Numbered from the stretch's first letter, positions 34,301 to 47,204 are shown. The stretch is 64,000 nt of DNA from Akebia trifoliata (GCA_017979445.1 CM030715.1:30043090-30107089), one strand, 5' to 3'. The notes: generated by a model not told the origin, from the sequence alone. Numbers and translations are program-made.

Positions 34301-37300
34301 GTAACCATTGTATCTTCTCTTTCTCATCTTCAGGAATGTTATTATCTGCAAAAAGAAATAAGTTTAATAAGATATACACCTTGTTGAGTGTCTTGTGACC
34401 TCCTTAACCTATATATTTCTAAGATCCTATTGAGATACATGGTTAATTGCCTTGTGATGCATTTGCTATCTTGCTTGTTCTTAGTCTTGTTAATTTTTAT
34501 CTAACGCTCATTAGCGCCCTGATATCTGCTCTGAAATTATTGAGAATCCAATACAATTCCATGGCATTTGGTGAAAGCTAAGCATAAGCGCCTGTTAGTG
34601 CTTTTTAAAAAATAATAATAATAATAATAATTTTAATTTCAATTTCATTTTTTTTTTTTTTACTTTTTCAAAACAATATGTTTTAGGTTCAATTTCATTG
34701 TCATATGAAGGTGTCAAATTTGAAAAGCCTATTTTCCCCTTATCCAAACTAGTAGCTGTCTTTCAGATTTGATTGGTTACGGTTTGGGTTCTTCACTCTT
34801 TCTTTATAGGAAAGTGATTGTCCAGAATCAGCGATGGCAAATCTTTTTGCCTCTTCTAAAAGGACTGGTGCTCAATTGAGTGGTTATGGTGCTGTTACCC
34901 ACTGCTTACAAAATTTACCTTCTGAAGGACAAGTTCGGGTATGTCATGACTTTTTTCACAGCTCCATAGGTAAAACTTTCACTTAGTGTAACATATTCCA
35001 TTTATTGTAGGCAACTGCTGTTGAGGTACAGAACCTTCTTGTTTCTGGTAGAGCAAAAGAGGCTCTCCAATGTGCACAAGAAGGTCAGTTATGGGGACTT
35101 GCGCTAGTTCTTGCTGCACAACTTGGCGATCAGGTTTTAAGCACCGGGTTTTAACTACTTCTTTCCAGTCATTTCCACATGCTTGAAATGAGTTCATATG
35201 TAATTCATTACATCTTAATGTTAGATGGGTCAAAGTATTAAATTTTGATCATCTTGGAAATGGAAATATTTTGACCAATGTAGAAATCGATACAATTTTA
35301 AGGAAATGATGGACATATTATGAAATTAGAAATGTTGAGGAAGTTTTCATTGAAAAGATAGAAAATGATAAGACATACATGAAAACACACTCATAAGTCA
35401 TCAAACTACAATAAACAGTTATATGAACTATAGAAATGAAAATTGGTAACATTTTGTTACATGTTGGCATGTGTAGCTAAGAGTCCGACACCTAAAACAA
35501 CTTATATGCTTCTTCTTGGAAATTTAAATAATAATATCAAATAACTACAAATACTTTAAAATGTACCACTTTCTTAAATGAACAAAATATTATGTACTGC
35601 ATCGTCACATTATTATAATCTATAAAAAAAATGCATTCTCACGTTATAATATATATATTTATCTTTTAAATATTTATGAATAAATACTAATATATCTAAC
35701 TAACCAGAACATTAACAACTGTATGTGAATACTTATATGGGGACATTTTGGTCGAAGTTTACTATTCATCGAATATTTCCATTATACATTTAAAGGGCTA
35801 TCATTTGATTAGTTCGTTCGGAATTCACTATTCATCGAAATATTTCGTGAAATGAATAGTGATTTCCACTGAAATATATACATAAAGAAATTGTCGGATA
35901 AATTTTGTGTTGGATTGTGTAGAAATGGAAATATTTCAGTACTCGGAAATATTTCGAAATTTAATACTATGAGTGCATGCATGATCAATGATGTCACACT
36001 TAATATTTATGAGTAGCTTACTTTCTTTTCTTTCCATTTGAATTAATGCAGTTCCATGTTGATACCGTGAAGCAAATGGCGCATCGCCAGTTAGTAGCAG
36101 GATCACCTTTACGAACACTATGCCTACTCATTGCAGGGCAACCAGCAGACGTGTTTTCTGCAGGTAGCACAACTACTAGTGGCACACCTGCTACTGTAAA
36201 TATGTATCATCAGCCTGTACAGGTGATATATCTACTTGAGTAGTTTCTATTGAAAAGATTATTATTGTGTGTCATTGGATGCAGTTGTTAATTTTGCTAT
36301 CTTTTGTATTTGCTTGATCTTCCTGACATGGATTCTATATCTATCATGGCCAACTTTTAGTCTCTACCATGTGTAACATTTGGCCTCATCGACTGTACAT
36401 AACAGGAGAAGTACACAAAGCTTGTGCCAACCCTTGTTGCACAGTCCTGCAGGCCGATACTTTCGACCCGCAAAAGTGGCTTCGAATCTTCCATATTTGG
36501 CAACCTATTACATTTTTTTGCAAAATCTCTTTTGTTAATATCTTCGCTTCGATGAACTCATCATCTCCCCCCCCCCCCCCCCCCCCCCCCCTTTTTTTCT
36601 ATGGGCAACAGATTGGTGCCAACTGTATGCTAGATGATTGGGAAGAAAATTTGGCAGTCATAACTGCGAACAGAACAAAGGATGATGAGCTTGTAATTGT
36701 TCATCTTGGAGATTGCCTATGGAAGGAGAGAGGCGAGGTATGTTGTCCATATGGTTTCTTTGTAATTTTAACTTTCTATTTTTCTATCGTTTATGAAAGT
36801 GCGAGTCCTGAAGATGGCATTGTCCTAACCCAAAAATATGGTACAGATTGCTGCTGCGCACACTTGCTACTTGGTTGTAGAAGCAAACTTCGAGTCATAT
36901 TCTGACACTGCCAGAATGTGTCTTATTGGTGCAGACCACTGGAAATTCCCACGAACATATGCTTGTCCTGAGGCTATCCAGGTTCTTTCCACTCCTCTTT
37001 GGCTCCCAAATTATCTTCTTTTTTAATTCATCATTGGTGTGTTACTGACACAATAGAGTGGCCTAATAGGTGCATGTCATTGTGTTAATATATTACATAA
37101 GATTACGTAAGAGTAGTATCATATTGGCTCTCTCTAGCTATATACCTGTCTGCTGCATCCCTTACCTTTGTCTTTGAGTGATGCGGTTTGCTTTTATTTT
37201 TGATTGATGGAATCAGAATATTTGGGGAATCTTTACATGTAGTTTTCGTCACAGACAACCCCCCCCCCCCCACCCCCCCACACGCTCGCGCCCAACACGG

Positions 37301-40300
37301 CACACAGACACAAGAGAGTCTGCAAGAGCTTGTATAAACATGTGTTTTGGCATTGTCAAGAATAAAAGGAGTTTCAGACCTGGCATTGTGCTTTCTATAG
37401 AGTTTTCTTTTAAATAATTCTTTAGGATAGCTATTGTTAAAAACACTCAAGACAAGGCTTCCATGCTTTCTTGTCATGGGCCACTTCCATCTTTTTGTAA
37501 GATTTTGTACACTATCCAGGTTTATGCGATTGTCCACAAGTAGGATTCTCTCGAAAGAAGTGGTTCATGAAAATAAATCAATTTTAGATAGAGCTTTCAG
37601 ATCCCAAATAAAGGATGTAGGCTAGTAAAATACATGGAATGTTTGAATACCTGAAAAATAGGAAAAATTTTCTGTGAAAATACCATTTAGACACTAGACC
37701 CTTCCTCTTTATGTCCTCATCTGAGGGGAATACATGAGGACCTTCAATGCAAGGAAATGATGTCCTTAATCGGGAAACTTTTTCTTGAGGAGGGAGCGTC
37801 TTCATTCCCAACCATAAAGTGAATATCATTGGAAAATTTACAATGAACCTGCAAGATCCCTCTGCATGCACTACACCCACGTCAAGCGGGAAACCATGTT
37901 CTGACTAAATGACCTTCTCCTCAGAAATTGAAGTTCCTCGCTAACTCTCTGATACCATTTACCAAGAATATCTATATTTCTATCTGTAAGGGTCTTGGTA
38001 CCCGAATCGTCCTACTTCTTAGGATACAAACCATGTCCCAATTGACAAGAAAAATACTTTGACAATGCATGAGGGCATAGAGAAAAGGGACATGTATCTG
38101 CTGCCCAGATTTCATGATCGTTAATATTTTTATATTGAATAGGCATAATTAATTTCTTAGTTCTGTTGCGTTCGTGAGAAGTACAACTGAACTGACGTAC
38201 CAAATATCTTGACAGAGGACAGAATTTTATGAATACTCAATGGTGCTTGGGAATTCTCAATATGTTCTGCTACCATTTCAGCCATATAAACTTATATATG
38301 CCTACATGCTGGCTGAAGTTGGAAAAATTTCCGATGCATTAAAGTAAGTGGATGGATTTTTTTCTTCTTCTGTTGATGATGCTTTCTACTGTTTCGTTCA
38401 ATTATTTTTTAGCGTGTTGTGATGTTTCAGGTATTGTCAAGCAACATTGAAGTCCTTAAAAACTGGTCGAGCTCCAGAAGTAGACACATGGAGACAGTTG
38501 GTATCATCTCTCGAGGAGCGCATAAGAACCCACCAACAGGTCTGTCCCAAGCATCCACACTTTAGACTTGCAAACATGTTCATCAATCTGGCTGTCTGTA
38601 TTGATTCCATGTGAACGTTCTATTTACAGGGTGGATATAGCGTGAACTTGGCCCCAGCAAAATTGGTGGGCAAATTGCTCCCTTTTATTGATAGATCCAT
38701 TCACCGCATGATTGGGACACCTACGAATCCAGTGTCGTCAACATCACAGGGCAGCATTCAAAATAATGAACATGATAACCATTCAGGAGGCCCAAGAGTG
38801 TCCAACAGTCAATCAACAATGGCCATGTCATCCTTAATGCCTTCAGCATCAGTGGAGCCACTAAGTGAATGGATGGGTGATAGCAATAGAATGAGTAGAC
38901 ATAATAGAAGCATTTCAGAGCCAGATTTTGGTAGAAGCCCAAGACAGGTGTCATATCTTCTTTTCTTGCCTACATGAAATTCTATTTTTTAATCACTACA
39001 AGTCAATGTTTCGGTTAGGAAAAAACCAGAGATTGTCTCGACCAAAACATTTTGATACATTCCTGAAACATTCAATGTTTTGGGGTCAATGATAGATGAA
39101 AATGGTGGTGCGTTTATGTGTGGGTGTTAGTGTTAACCAAAATTTTGAGTCTTTCCGATTTTGCGTAAGTTCAGGCAAAGAAAGCAGTCTCATCTGATGT
39201 TCAAGGCAAAGCATCCATCTCGAGTGCACCCATTCGCTTTGGTCGTTTTGGCGCACAGCTAATCCAAAAAACCGTGGGATGGGTTTCAAGATCCCGTCCA
39301 GACCGCCAGGTAATTTCTTGTATCACTTTGTTTCTATCATTATATGAATTTTCTCTTATCGGTCACTTTCTTGTGGTTTGAAAGGCTAAATTGGGTGAGA
39401 CAAATAAATTCTATTATGATGAAAATCTCAAGAGATGGGTAGAGGAAGGTGCCGAAACTCCAGGTGAAGAAACAGCCCTGCCTCCACCTCCAACAGCTGC
39501 AGTATTCCAGAATGGAATGTCAGATTACAACACAAACAATACTTTCAGAAGCAAAAGCTTTCCTGCTAATGGAGGGCCTGAAATCAAAAGCCCAACACAC
39601 TCAGAACATAGGTCAGGGATCCCACCTATTCCACCCAGCTCAAACCAATTCTCAGCTCGCGGACGGATGAATGTTCGATCAAGGTGGAGTCATTGGAAAA
39701 TCTTATTTATTTCTTTTGGACTCCCTACGTGTAAATTGGCCAATCAATTTCTTCACTGAAAACTGAGGTACTCATGGGATAGATGCATTTCATTCTTGCA
39801 AGGAGTGGGAGTTTTGGACCTACATGTGAGAGGTCTCACATAGCAGATTTCCTGCACTAAAAAAGGGCATCTAGTGATGATTGTAGCGATGCACTAATAA
39901 CCATTTTTTAAGGTCAAACAATGCAAAAGTGGTCTTGAAAAAGAATTCTCGGTACCATCTGATCAGGTTAATTTTAGGTGTGTGGGACTCATTAACTGTA
40001 GATCCTCTCTCCTCCCCAGCAATGTGTCAGGTGTACGTACCTCATGATGTTCTACCCATGAGTACCTTGGATTTTATCATTTCTTCTTTTGTAGGCTTAA
40101 AATGGGTCGGGTCCGGGCCGAATATGAGTATATCCATATCCAGATTCGAATTTTTTATTTAGATACTATTAATTAAAACCATATCTGAACCATGTTTCTT
40201 TCACCAAATCCGGATCCAGATCTGACCTGATCGAATTACTTGATTCATGTCGGCCAGGTCAGATAACTTCCGGCCTGTCAACATTTTTTTTTGCTATATG

Positions 40301-41177
40301 TCCTTTCTAATTGCTACACTATTCTATTTTACTATTATAATTCTTTTATTTTATAAGAATTCATGTTATATTAAATTAGTGGAAAAAATATATTTTGCAA
40401 ACATAAAAATATAATTTTCAAGGCAATATATCATTTGGATCTTGGCCCATATATGGATGGATCCGACTCGGACCAAGGGACATCAACCCATATTTGACCC
40501 ATTTTTATTCAGGTCTACTCCCAAGTGTCCAAAACTGGTAAATTTGGATTCAGATCACCGGAATTTCAGATAAAATCCCACCCATTGTATGCCCTATTCT
40601 TTTGGGTCTGTAACTTAATACCCTTCGGCCGGACTCTTTGCAGGTATGTGGACACCTTCAATAAGAGTGGTGGGAACCCGACAAACTCATTTCCGTCACA
40701 TTCTGTTACAGCTGCAAAATCCGGGGGTGGCGCCAATGCCAAGTTTTTCATACCCACCCCTGTAGCAGCCTCAAGTCAACACATCGTAGATTCAACAGGA
40801 GAAAGGATGCTGGAAGCTTCTCCCACAGATGAAGATCCTCCGACGTCCATAACAAAGGACTCATTCTCAGCACCGCCACCTTCATCTTCATCATCATCAT
40901 CCATGCAACGGTTTCCTAGCATGGATAACATTGTCCACATGGGAAACAAGGGAATGAATAACGATAATGGCTCTCTTTCTTCCCGTTCACGGCGGACAGC
41001 ATCATGGAGTGGAAGCTTTACCGATGCATTTAATCTTCCCAAAACCAATGAACTCAAACCTCTTGGAGAGGCATTGGGGATGCCCCAATCGTCTTTTATG
41101 CCTGTTAACCTTTCACCTGTGTGTCTGATGAAGAATGGTGCTAGTTTTGGGATGATCTTCATGAAGTGGAACTCTGA
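31307..41177 (+). CDS. SEC16: SEC16-type ER exit site scaffold, 14 exons, two apparent frameshifts
   Basis: Peripheral ER-exit-site protein that organises COPII coat assembly (MAIGO5/SEC16 family). Exons: 31307-32766, 32911-33231, 34810-34938, 35011-35133, 36052-36222, 36612-36737, 36847-36981, 38216-38343, 38431-38539, 38630-38947, 39175-39309, 39385-39683, 40644-41177; this counts the first exon as one although the frame changes near 31740, so it may be two. The product is about 1,330 residues, the usual plant length. Landmarks are an acidic N-terminus (EEQTHESFFDHL), two YPGW repeats, the conserved core from GPLVGGNVGSKELSKWIDER through CAQEGQLWG, MLDDWEENLAVITANR, LGDCLWKERGE and ADHWKFPRTYA, then NQFSARGR and YVDTFN near the C-terminus. 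All junctions are GT-AG and in phase. Two oddities: the frame slips by one near 31740, and the final conserved DDLHEVEL (41151-41174) is in frame only after another missing base at about 41146-41150; without it the frame runs to 41247. Sequencing indels, an exitron or early decay are all possible. Confidence 0.9.
31674..31762 (+). other. Exitron-like 89-bp GT-AG interval that bypasses the frameshift
   Basis: A strong donor G|GTGAGT at 31674 and acceptor 'ctgaacccag' ending at 31762 enclose the frame break. Removing this 89-bp interval joins phase 1 to phase 1 and continues ...ARA-ASSFTEDVV in frame. The interval reads as coding in homologues, so it would be a retained-intron-type exitron rather than an old intron. 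Confidence 0.35.
33232..34809 (+). other. SEC16 intron 2 (1.6 kb)
   Basis: T-rich intron. A direct repeat 'gcttgatgataatcttagataaa' occurs at about 33782 and 33831. There is a (TAA)n patch near 34610-34632 and a T run near 34650. No embedded gene. Confidence 0.7.
35134..36051 (+). other. SEC16 intron 4 with AAATATTTC-rich repeat
   Basis: About 35235-35960 has recurring 'ggaaatatt', 'aatatttcg' and 'actattcatcgaa' motifs in both orientations, suggesting an old foldback insertion. No coding content. Confidence 0.5.
36567..36591 (+). repeat. C25 homopolymer in a SEC16 intron
   Basis: An uninterrupted run of 25 C followed by T7, ending 20 bases before the acceptor of the exon at 36612. It occupies the position of the polypyrimidine tract. 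Confidence 0.9.
36982..38215 (+). other. SEC16 intron 7 with C-rich tract and possible LTR relic
   Basis: C13-A-C7 lies at 37259-37279. About 37600-38210 differs in character from the flanking intron. On its minus strand 'tggtatcagagagttagcga' (plus about 37942-37961) resembles the Copia primer-binding site followed by leader sequence, with open stretches downstream. A decayed, inserted LTR element is possible. Confidence 0.4.
39684..40643 (+). other. SEC16 intron 12 containing a foldback element
   Basis: The intron holds the element at 40092-40517 and otherwise ordinary T-rich sequence. Confidence 0.6.
40092..40517. mobile_element. Foldback element in a SEC16 intron
   Basis: 'taggcttaaaatgggtcgg' pairs with 'tgacccatttttattcaggtcta'. 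The arms carry repeated 'ccgggccgaatatg' / 'catatttgaccc' and 'ggatccagatctgacc' motifs around an AT-rich core. Confidence 0.55.
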
Positions 41178-43692
41178 GCTGACAATGACCATACTAAGTC
41201 AGCAATTTTCCCATCCTCTTCACAAGAAGGTTTGTCATGATCTGTGAAATTGGATTTCTTACAGGGAACTTAGTTTTTCATGGAAGGCCTTATTTTGGAA
41301 AACAGTTTCCCATAACTTGTATACGCTCCGCTGTTGTATAGTTCATTTGTTGATTTCTTCACCGCAGGAATTTGCAATACTGTTTCTAAGGTGGACCTTG
41401 AGGAAGATAGAAGAGCCCATGAAATGGCACTGGTCCTCCCACCACTAGATGGTTGAAGAGCTTATTGATATTGCAAAAAATAAAATAATTTTGTTATTCT
41501 TTTTATAGATTTCTGTATTTTACAAGCGATTCAGACAAAAGAGAAGATGATCCCAGAATTTACAATAATTTTTTGTTTGACCTCCCAAACAGTTTGGCAG
41601 AGTGTGTTGTATCCTAAAGAGTAAATTTTGATTGAGACCCACTTGTGATTTTTGCTCACTCTCCAAGTTCAGGTGGTTACATCTCACTACCGTACATAAT
41701 GTCTTACTCTTTTCTTTTTGTAATTTTAAGTATGATTCTATTGTAATATCCTTTGATTTGTTATATTAATAGGGCACTATGTTTTTTAATTGCAATTATC
41801 ACTTTCTTAAAATAGTATTTCGTAATTATGTAAGTTGGATTTGTCATAAAATAGTATTATTAGAAAATTCTTTTATTAAATATCATTTTTAAGTATAATT
41901 CTTTTACAACATCTTTCTAAACTTTGATTGGATGAAATTAATAAGATGATAGAAAGTAATATACTTATATATATTTAGATTTCTAATAAAGTAGGGGAAG
42001 AGGAACGGAACATGAACTAAAATTCTCAAGACTATGTGCTATTGCAAATTTTGTTATTTATCAAGAAAATTTTAAAAATAATTGCCATTGGCTTGCATCA
42101 ACAATACCAACTGATTCGCGGTTAGTCTGGCAATGGGTTGGGGTGGCGGTGTGGGTCAGATGAAGTTATTTTCATATCCTTATCCTAGTCTATAGCCGAT
42201 TATTCATGTCTAGTTTTTTATTGACTTATGCTAAGAATATTCATATACGACTATTTATCCATTTTTAAAAGAATATCCGTGTCTTATTTGTACCCAAATT
42301 TCATGCAGATATATATATACCTCATTTGTGAAGATGGAAAAACCTTAATTTTGGATTATACATATTTTATTGTAAATTTATCAAATTAAACTTGGATATA
42401 TAGGTTAGATAAGATGCTTAACTATATCTGACCATAAACATATTGGATAAAAATAATTGTGGATAAATTTATTCGAATTCTTAATTAGATAAAAAATTTG
42501 TACCCATACCCGAATAACTTAGATAAGATGAGTTGGGTAAACGGATATTATCTAACCCATTGCCAACTCTACTCAAGGTATCCACTGGGCTTAACGGTAA
42601 GAAAAATCCCACTATAATAGGCTTAACGGTAAGAAAAAAAAATACTCACTGTAATATTAATATTGATTTTGAGAGCTTGTAATTTTTTTTATACCAAAGT
42701 TATTCTCTTACAAACAGAATATATAAAAAAAAAATGGTGTTTTACAAGTTAATCCTCCATTGCTCTCACCTTTATAAGTTAATCTCTTTAGGATCCGAAG
42801 AGCTTTCCTTTCCTCTCTTTAATAGAAATTGGATTAGAAGAGCTTCTTCATAGTGAAAGGAATGGCAAGGCAATGTGATTAAAAATGATCAAAAGAATTA
42901 TCCTCTCTCGAAACACCATATTTAACATCATTACTCAGAGTTAATGTAAAAGCAACTCCAACGCACTCGGAATCAGGCTCTCCATCCCCTCCCAAATGTT
43001 GTTTTGGAGAGCACCAAAGTCCTTTGAAGGGTCTCCAATGCAGTCTGCAGCTGCCTCTTCATTTTGAAATATGTTGGAGAGAAAAGTTTTTTGTCGGCAA
43101 AAGAAGAGACTGAGAGTTAGAATCTCTACCTTTTGGCTGCAAAGGTTGATGTTGGTTGGGTAGAATTAAAAAAATATTAAAATATTTGAAAAAATTATTT
43201 TAGATAACACGATTAAAGTGCATATCCCTTGAATATTGAAAAATACTCAAGTATTTATAATTAGTCAGTATAATCACCGTGGCGTTGCTCTAAGGTTGGT
43301 GTAGCAATCCCACTCTCAATTTTTTTTTTATCATCCTTAAAAAATCTTACTAGTTAAAAAAAATACTAATTATTAAAAATATAAAAAGATACTCGTTACG
43401 TGACCCCCACAGCTACCGCCGGCCCATGTTCTAAAAAATGCACTCCACCTAAAAAAAACCCTAAACTAAAGGATCCATTCAATGACCTCTTAGCGAACCC
43501 ATTTAAAACCATGACTTTCTCATACTATGAATCGATTTCAAGTTAAAGAAAGAATCAAATATTCACTGATCGAGTTCAAATTATAAAAAAAATTGAATAA
43601 TAGAATTAACAAGAATAAAGAACAAATGAATGTATGTTACAACAAAATGCCAAAGAAGATATTGAGGATAAACATATTGAGATGAGGATAGG
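41178..43692. other. SEC16 3' flank and spacer to the convergent pectinesterase
   Basis: Includes a possible 3'UTR intron ('aag|gtttgtcat' near 41229 to 'cgcag' near 41367), T/A-rich 3' flank, the element at 42123-42570, and a 32-bp direct repeat around 'ggcttaacggtaagaaaaa' (42590, 42622). No gene between. Confidence 0.45.
42123..42570. mobile_element. Foldback element, CTGGCAATGGGTTGG termini
   Basis: 'gtctggcaatgggttggg' pairs with 'ctaacccattgccaactcta'. The arms contain 'ggatattatc / gataatat'-type motifs and the core is AT-rich. Confidence 0.55.
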
Positions 43693-46565
43693 CTACGCAT
43701 CAGATGGAGTGATCCAATGTCTTCCATTGACGAAACTTTTGACGAGGAATGGATGCGCTGACTCGTAATCAAGCTCACGAGCCCATGATACACCCCTTAC
43801 CGCCGCAGCTCCAGGACCCCAACACTTATACACTCCGAAGAACACCGTTCTGCGACACAAAACCCATACTTAATTTTAGAATTAATGAAAACCGGAACAA
43901 AACTATCCTTGTATCCAAACAACACTTAATTGTATCAAATAAGCTTTGATAGACAGGAATAAAGGTTTGGCTGTTACTTGTTTTTGTTGCTGGTGTGGTC
44001 CCAATCATCCCATCCCCCACGTGCAACCACGTCATCAAAGTATGTGTATGAGAAAACGATCCTAGAGTACTGGCCCATCGCACGGCCTACGTAGAGTGGG
44101 CCCGTACCTGTCACTTTGCAGCCCACGAAAGCGAACCCGGTTCGCTCGTCAAGAGAGTTTCTATCTTGCGCCGCTATGGAACCGAACCTCGTCGCTATGG
44201 AGTGTAGTTCGCAATTCTGCGTGCGCACCATGAACCAAGCCAACAGGATTACAGAGACAAAAAGCGAATTCTAGCTATATTAGAAAAGCTGGCTTTGCAA
44301 CAGCAGAACTTTTAGCAAACAAAAAGGCCTCCTTTTGTAATTTACAAAAAGTTGAAGGGTTATTATAAAAATTAAAGAAAAATACTGATAAAGTGTCCCT
44401 CCTTTTTAAAGGACAAGTTTCCGGCACTCGTTGCAGTATTATTTTTGCACAATGACCAAAATATCCTAGAACTTCTCTCAATATTACATCGAGTGTTTTT
44501 GTAATATATGGAATCACTTTTCTAATTGAATAATGCTGACGTGAAAGTGAGTAGGAATTATTCTTTTCATTGAGATATGTGTGAAAAAGATCTACACTGC
44601 CTACAAACTTCCACGTTAGAAAAGTGCAATATGCAATTGCATAAAATAAATTCTATTGCCACACCAACGTTTGCTAAAGCCACTCCAATCATAATTGATC
44701 ACGTCTTGGGGTGGGGCTAGAAAATTTTGGTGTGATGACAATAGAAGCTCTCGTAATATTAAAATTGAAGGAAGAATGTTTTTAGAAGCTTTAGAAACAC
44801 TTCCAGAAGTTGTCGAATGTTTGATGAAAGCACATTATAACATTCTAAATTGTGAACGTTGATGAAGATGTCGATGGAGAGAGAGAATTCTATAAATTTA
44901 TGTCATTAAATAAAAGAAATAGAGACATTTTCATCTCAAATCTAGTAATTTTCTTCAATCTATCCACAAAATTGATATAAAAAAAATATTTACAAAATAA
45001 TTAATCTAGGATTTCACAGAATCTCATAGCAGCCAAACATACAAACCCAAATTTACAAAACTACCCACCTTAGGCTTTGTGCTATTAGTCGAAAACTTAA
45101 AAATCAGAAGTGGATCTAGACAACTTCTGCTTTTGACTTCTAAATTTTTTGAGGATCCCAAAACCGTGGGAAGTACTTTTGATATGTAGGAAGCCAAAAA
45201 TCACCCCTCCCCCCCCCCCCCCTCCAAAAAAAAAATAATAATAATAATAAATTAATAAATAAATAAATTTTGTGCCAAACACAACTTAACTCATTGAAAT
45301 CGAACTTTCTTTAGTTTAGTGAGGATAGAGCACCTACCTTGTACATAGACCGTCCATTGCCGAAGATGAAGTCAATCGAACCCTCAATATAGCACTCCTT
45401 AAAGTAATGTCGTCCAGCATCGTCGCATAATGTATCTTGTGCTCCATAAAAGCCACAACCTGAGAAGTAAGCCTTATCGCCCGATACGCGGATTGCTGCA
45501 GCTTGCCATCCTTCCATTCCTGGCATTGGAGCTGGGGCTGTGTTCTGCATTTCCTCCATAAATTAGCTCTCAAAAATAATATTCCCATCAACGAAAAAGA
45601 TTATGGAATTATTATTCTAGACTCTTAATGTGGTCTACAAATAATTAAACACGTGTGACCAATTTAATATATAGGGCTCAATAATTTACTCATAGACGTT
45701 AGTTGTAATCTTTTAGTCAAGGACCATATATTTAACTTTACCAAATAGCCATAACCAACACTGCTACAAACTTTACAAGTCCATAATACCCTTCCACATT
45801 TGCATCATTTACTACAAACTACCAAAACAAAAACAAAAAAAAGGCATTCTTGGTAATTTTAACTAGAGAAATTCTACTGGGACATCAAATTTTACTTAAA
45901 ACCCACACATCCTTTTAAACGTCTATTTATTATAAGTTGGTGTGTTATGAGTAAAAATTGGTCTGTTTATATAAGCTCTCTTTTTCTAGCCTTCTCTTAT
46001 CAGTTATCACTTACTTTGAAACTGATATTTCTTGCAGAGAAATACTTAGCAAACACAGTAACAGAAGCTGTATTATAAGTTCGTAGCTGTTGTCCATCAG
46101 GCCCACGATCGCCGGCTCGATCGTGCCATTCGATCACAGTTACCTCTCTCCCTGCCCCTTGAAATGTGATGTACGGTTTGGATACTGGTACCACAACCTT
46201 TTCCCTGCTCCCAACCACACCATATCACAGAAAAAAATAATTAGCATAAAAAAGAAAAGAATAATTACAAAATAAACAAAAAAATCATAATAATAATGAA
46301 GAATAAATTACATGTAACAACCGGCTTTGATCTGTATAACGACGTTCTCCATGTTGTTGACTGGGACAGATTCAATGGCAGCTTGGACGGAGAGGAAGTC
46401 GCCGGACCCACTTGCGTCCACTGTGATCAAACGGTTGCCAGTGGGCCCAACCCATTTGTGGTGGTGATTGGTAGTGTTGGTGCTGGTAACCAATAGTGGT
46501 GCATGTAGCAAGAACAACGTGAAGGAAGAGAAGACGACGACGAAGAGAGTGTTGAGAGAGGCCAT
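43693..46565 (-). CDS. Pectinesterase (pectin methylesterase), PME53-like
   Basis: Cell-wall enzyme (CE8, EC 3.1.1.11) that removes methyl esters from homogalacturonan. Five exons read on the minus strand: 46565-46312, 46204-46015, 45544-45338, 44216-43978, 43849-43693. All are GT-AG and in phase, giving 348 residues. Residues 1-28 form a hydrophobic signal peptide. The mature chain starts without a PMEI pro-domain (type II/group lacking PRO). Catalytic landmarks: Q162 in WQAAAIR, GAQD with acid/base D185, DFIFG with nucleophile D206, and R262 in YVGRAMG. The C-terminus [16 protein letters not shown]...[11 protein letters not shown] closely fits the PME53-type subgroup, in which YVGRAMG replaces the common LGRPW. 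One oddity is methionine at position 85, built across exons 1/2, where homologues have Arg before EKVVVP. It converges with SEC16. The final paralogue name is uncertain. Confidence 0.95.
44525..44640. mobile_element. Foldback MITE relic in pectinesterase intron 3
   Basis: 'gctgacgtgaaagtgagtag' pairs loosely with 'ctacaaacttccacgttag'. The core 'ttcttttcattgagatatgtg' matches the shared motif. Closest relatives are 23148-23312 and 47205-47390. Confidence 0.45.
44651..44746. mobile_element. Small foldback MITE, TTCTATTGCCACACC termini
   Basis: 'ttctattgccacaccaa' pairs with 'ttggtgtgatgacaatagaa'. 96 bp, within intron 3 of the pectinesterase. A second member is at 53438-53533. Confidence 0.65.
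45209..45222 (+). repeat. C14 homopolymer in pectinesterase intron 3
   Basis: Uninterrupted C14 followed by 'tccaaaaaaaaa' and (ATA)n. Confidence 0.9.
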
Positions 46566-47204
46566 TAAATTAGAATAAATGTTCAGAGAAAGAATATAGA
46601 GAGTATTTCTTGCTGTGAGAGAGAGAGAGAGAAGAAGAGAAAGAAGGATATTTCTTGGGTATGAAGTCTGTATTAATATAGAAAGAGAGAGATCACTGGG
46701 ATATGTTTATTTATTTATTTATTTATTTTTCTATATTTCGGTCCAACGGTCGGGTTTTCTCGTACCAGCTGTTTTAGAAAGATTTCTCACTCGGCTTGGC
46801 TCAGGCTATTTGGCTCCAACATAAAGGGTAACATAAGATGATACCTACAGTACCATAATTAAAATATTGCCTACCCCTTATCTTGTTGCATATTGGCATC
46901 GATTGGACTGATCAGATTAGGGGTGTACCTTTAGAGGACAACTCTTAGATTCAAAAAAATAAAAATGAAAACTTCTTTCAAGATCTTGGTTTTTTTTTTT
47001 CTTTTCGTTATTAACAAACTTTAAAGGGAGACTTTGATTGGTTAGATGCTAGACCTCGAGATGTTGTGTGATCATGACCTACTTAACTCAAATCTTTTAA
47101 TAAACCTTTTTAAAACTATAATGGCATAAAGAAATCAACAAAGTTACTTTCAAGGAACTTCAATATTGGAAATTTAGTAAGAGATTTTGTTTTATTAGAA
47201 GAAT
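46566..47204. other. Pectinesterase 5' flank
   Basis: (GA)n at 46615-46650 and (TTTA)n at about 46707-46730. No further gene. Confidence 0.5.
46666..46682 (-). promoter_or_regulatory. TATA box of the pectinesterase gene
   Basis: On the minus strand 'tctatattaata' lies about 108 bp upstream of the ATG. It is followed by a (TC)n leader (plus-strand GA repeat, 46615-46650). Spacing suits a short 5'UTR. Confidence 0.5.

Noticed and set aside
36369..36905. 178-codon frame across the SEC16 poly-C region as a separate protein
   Set aside because: It runs through introns; the poly-Pro stretch is the C25 tract, and the real SEC16 exons lie in other, spliced boundaries.
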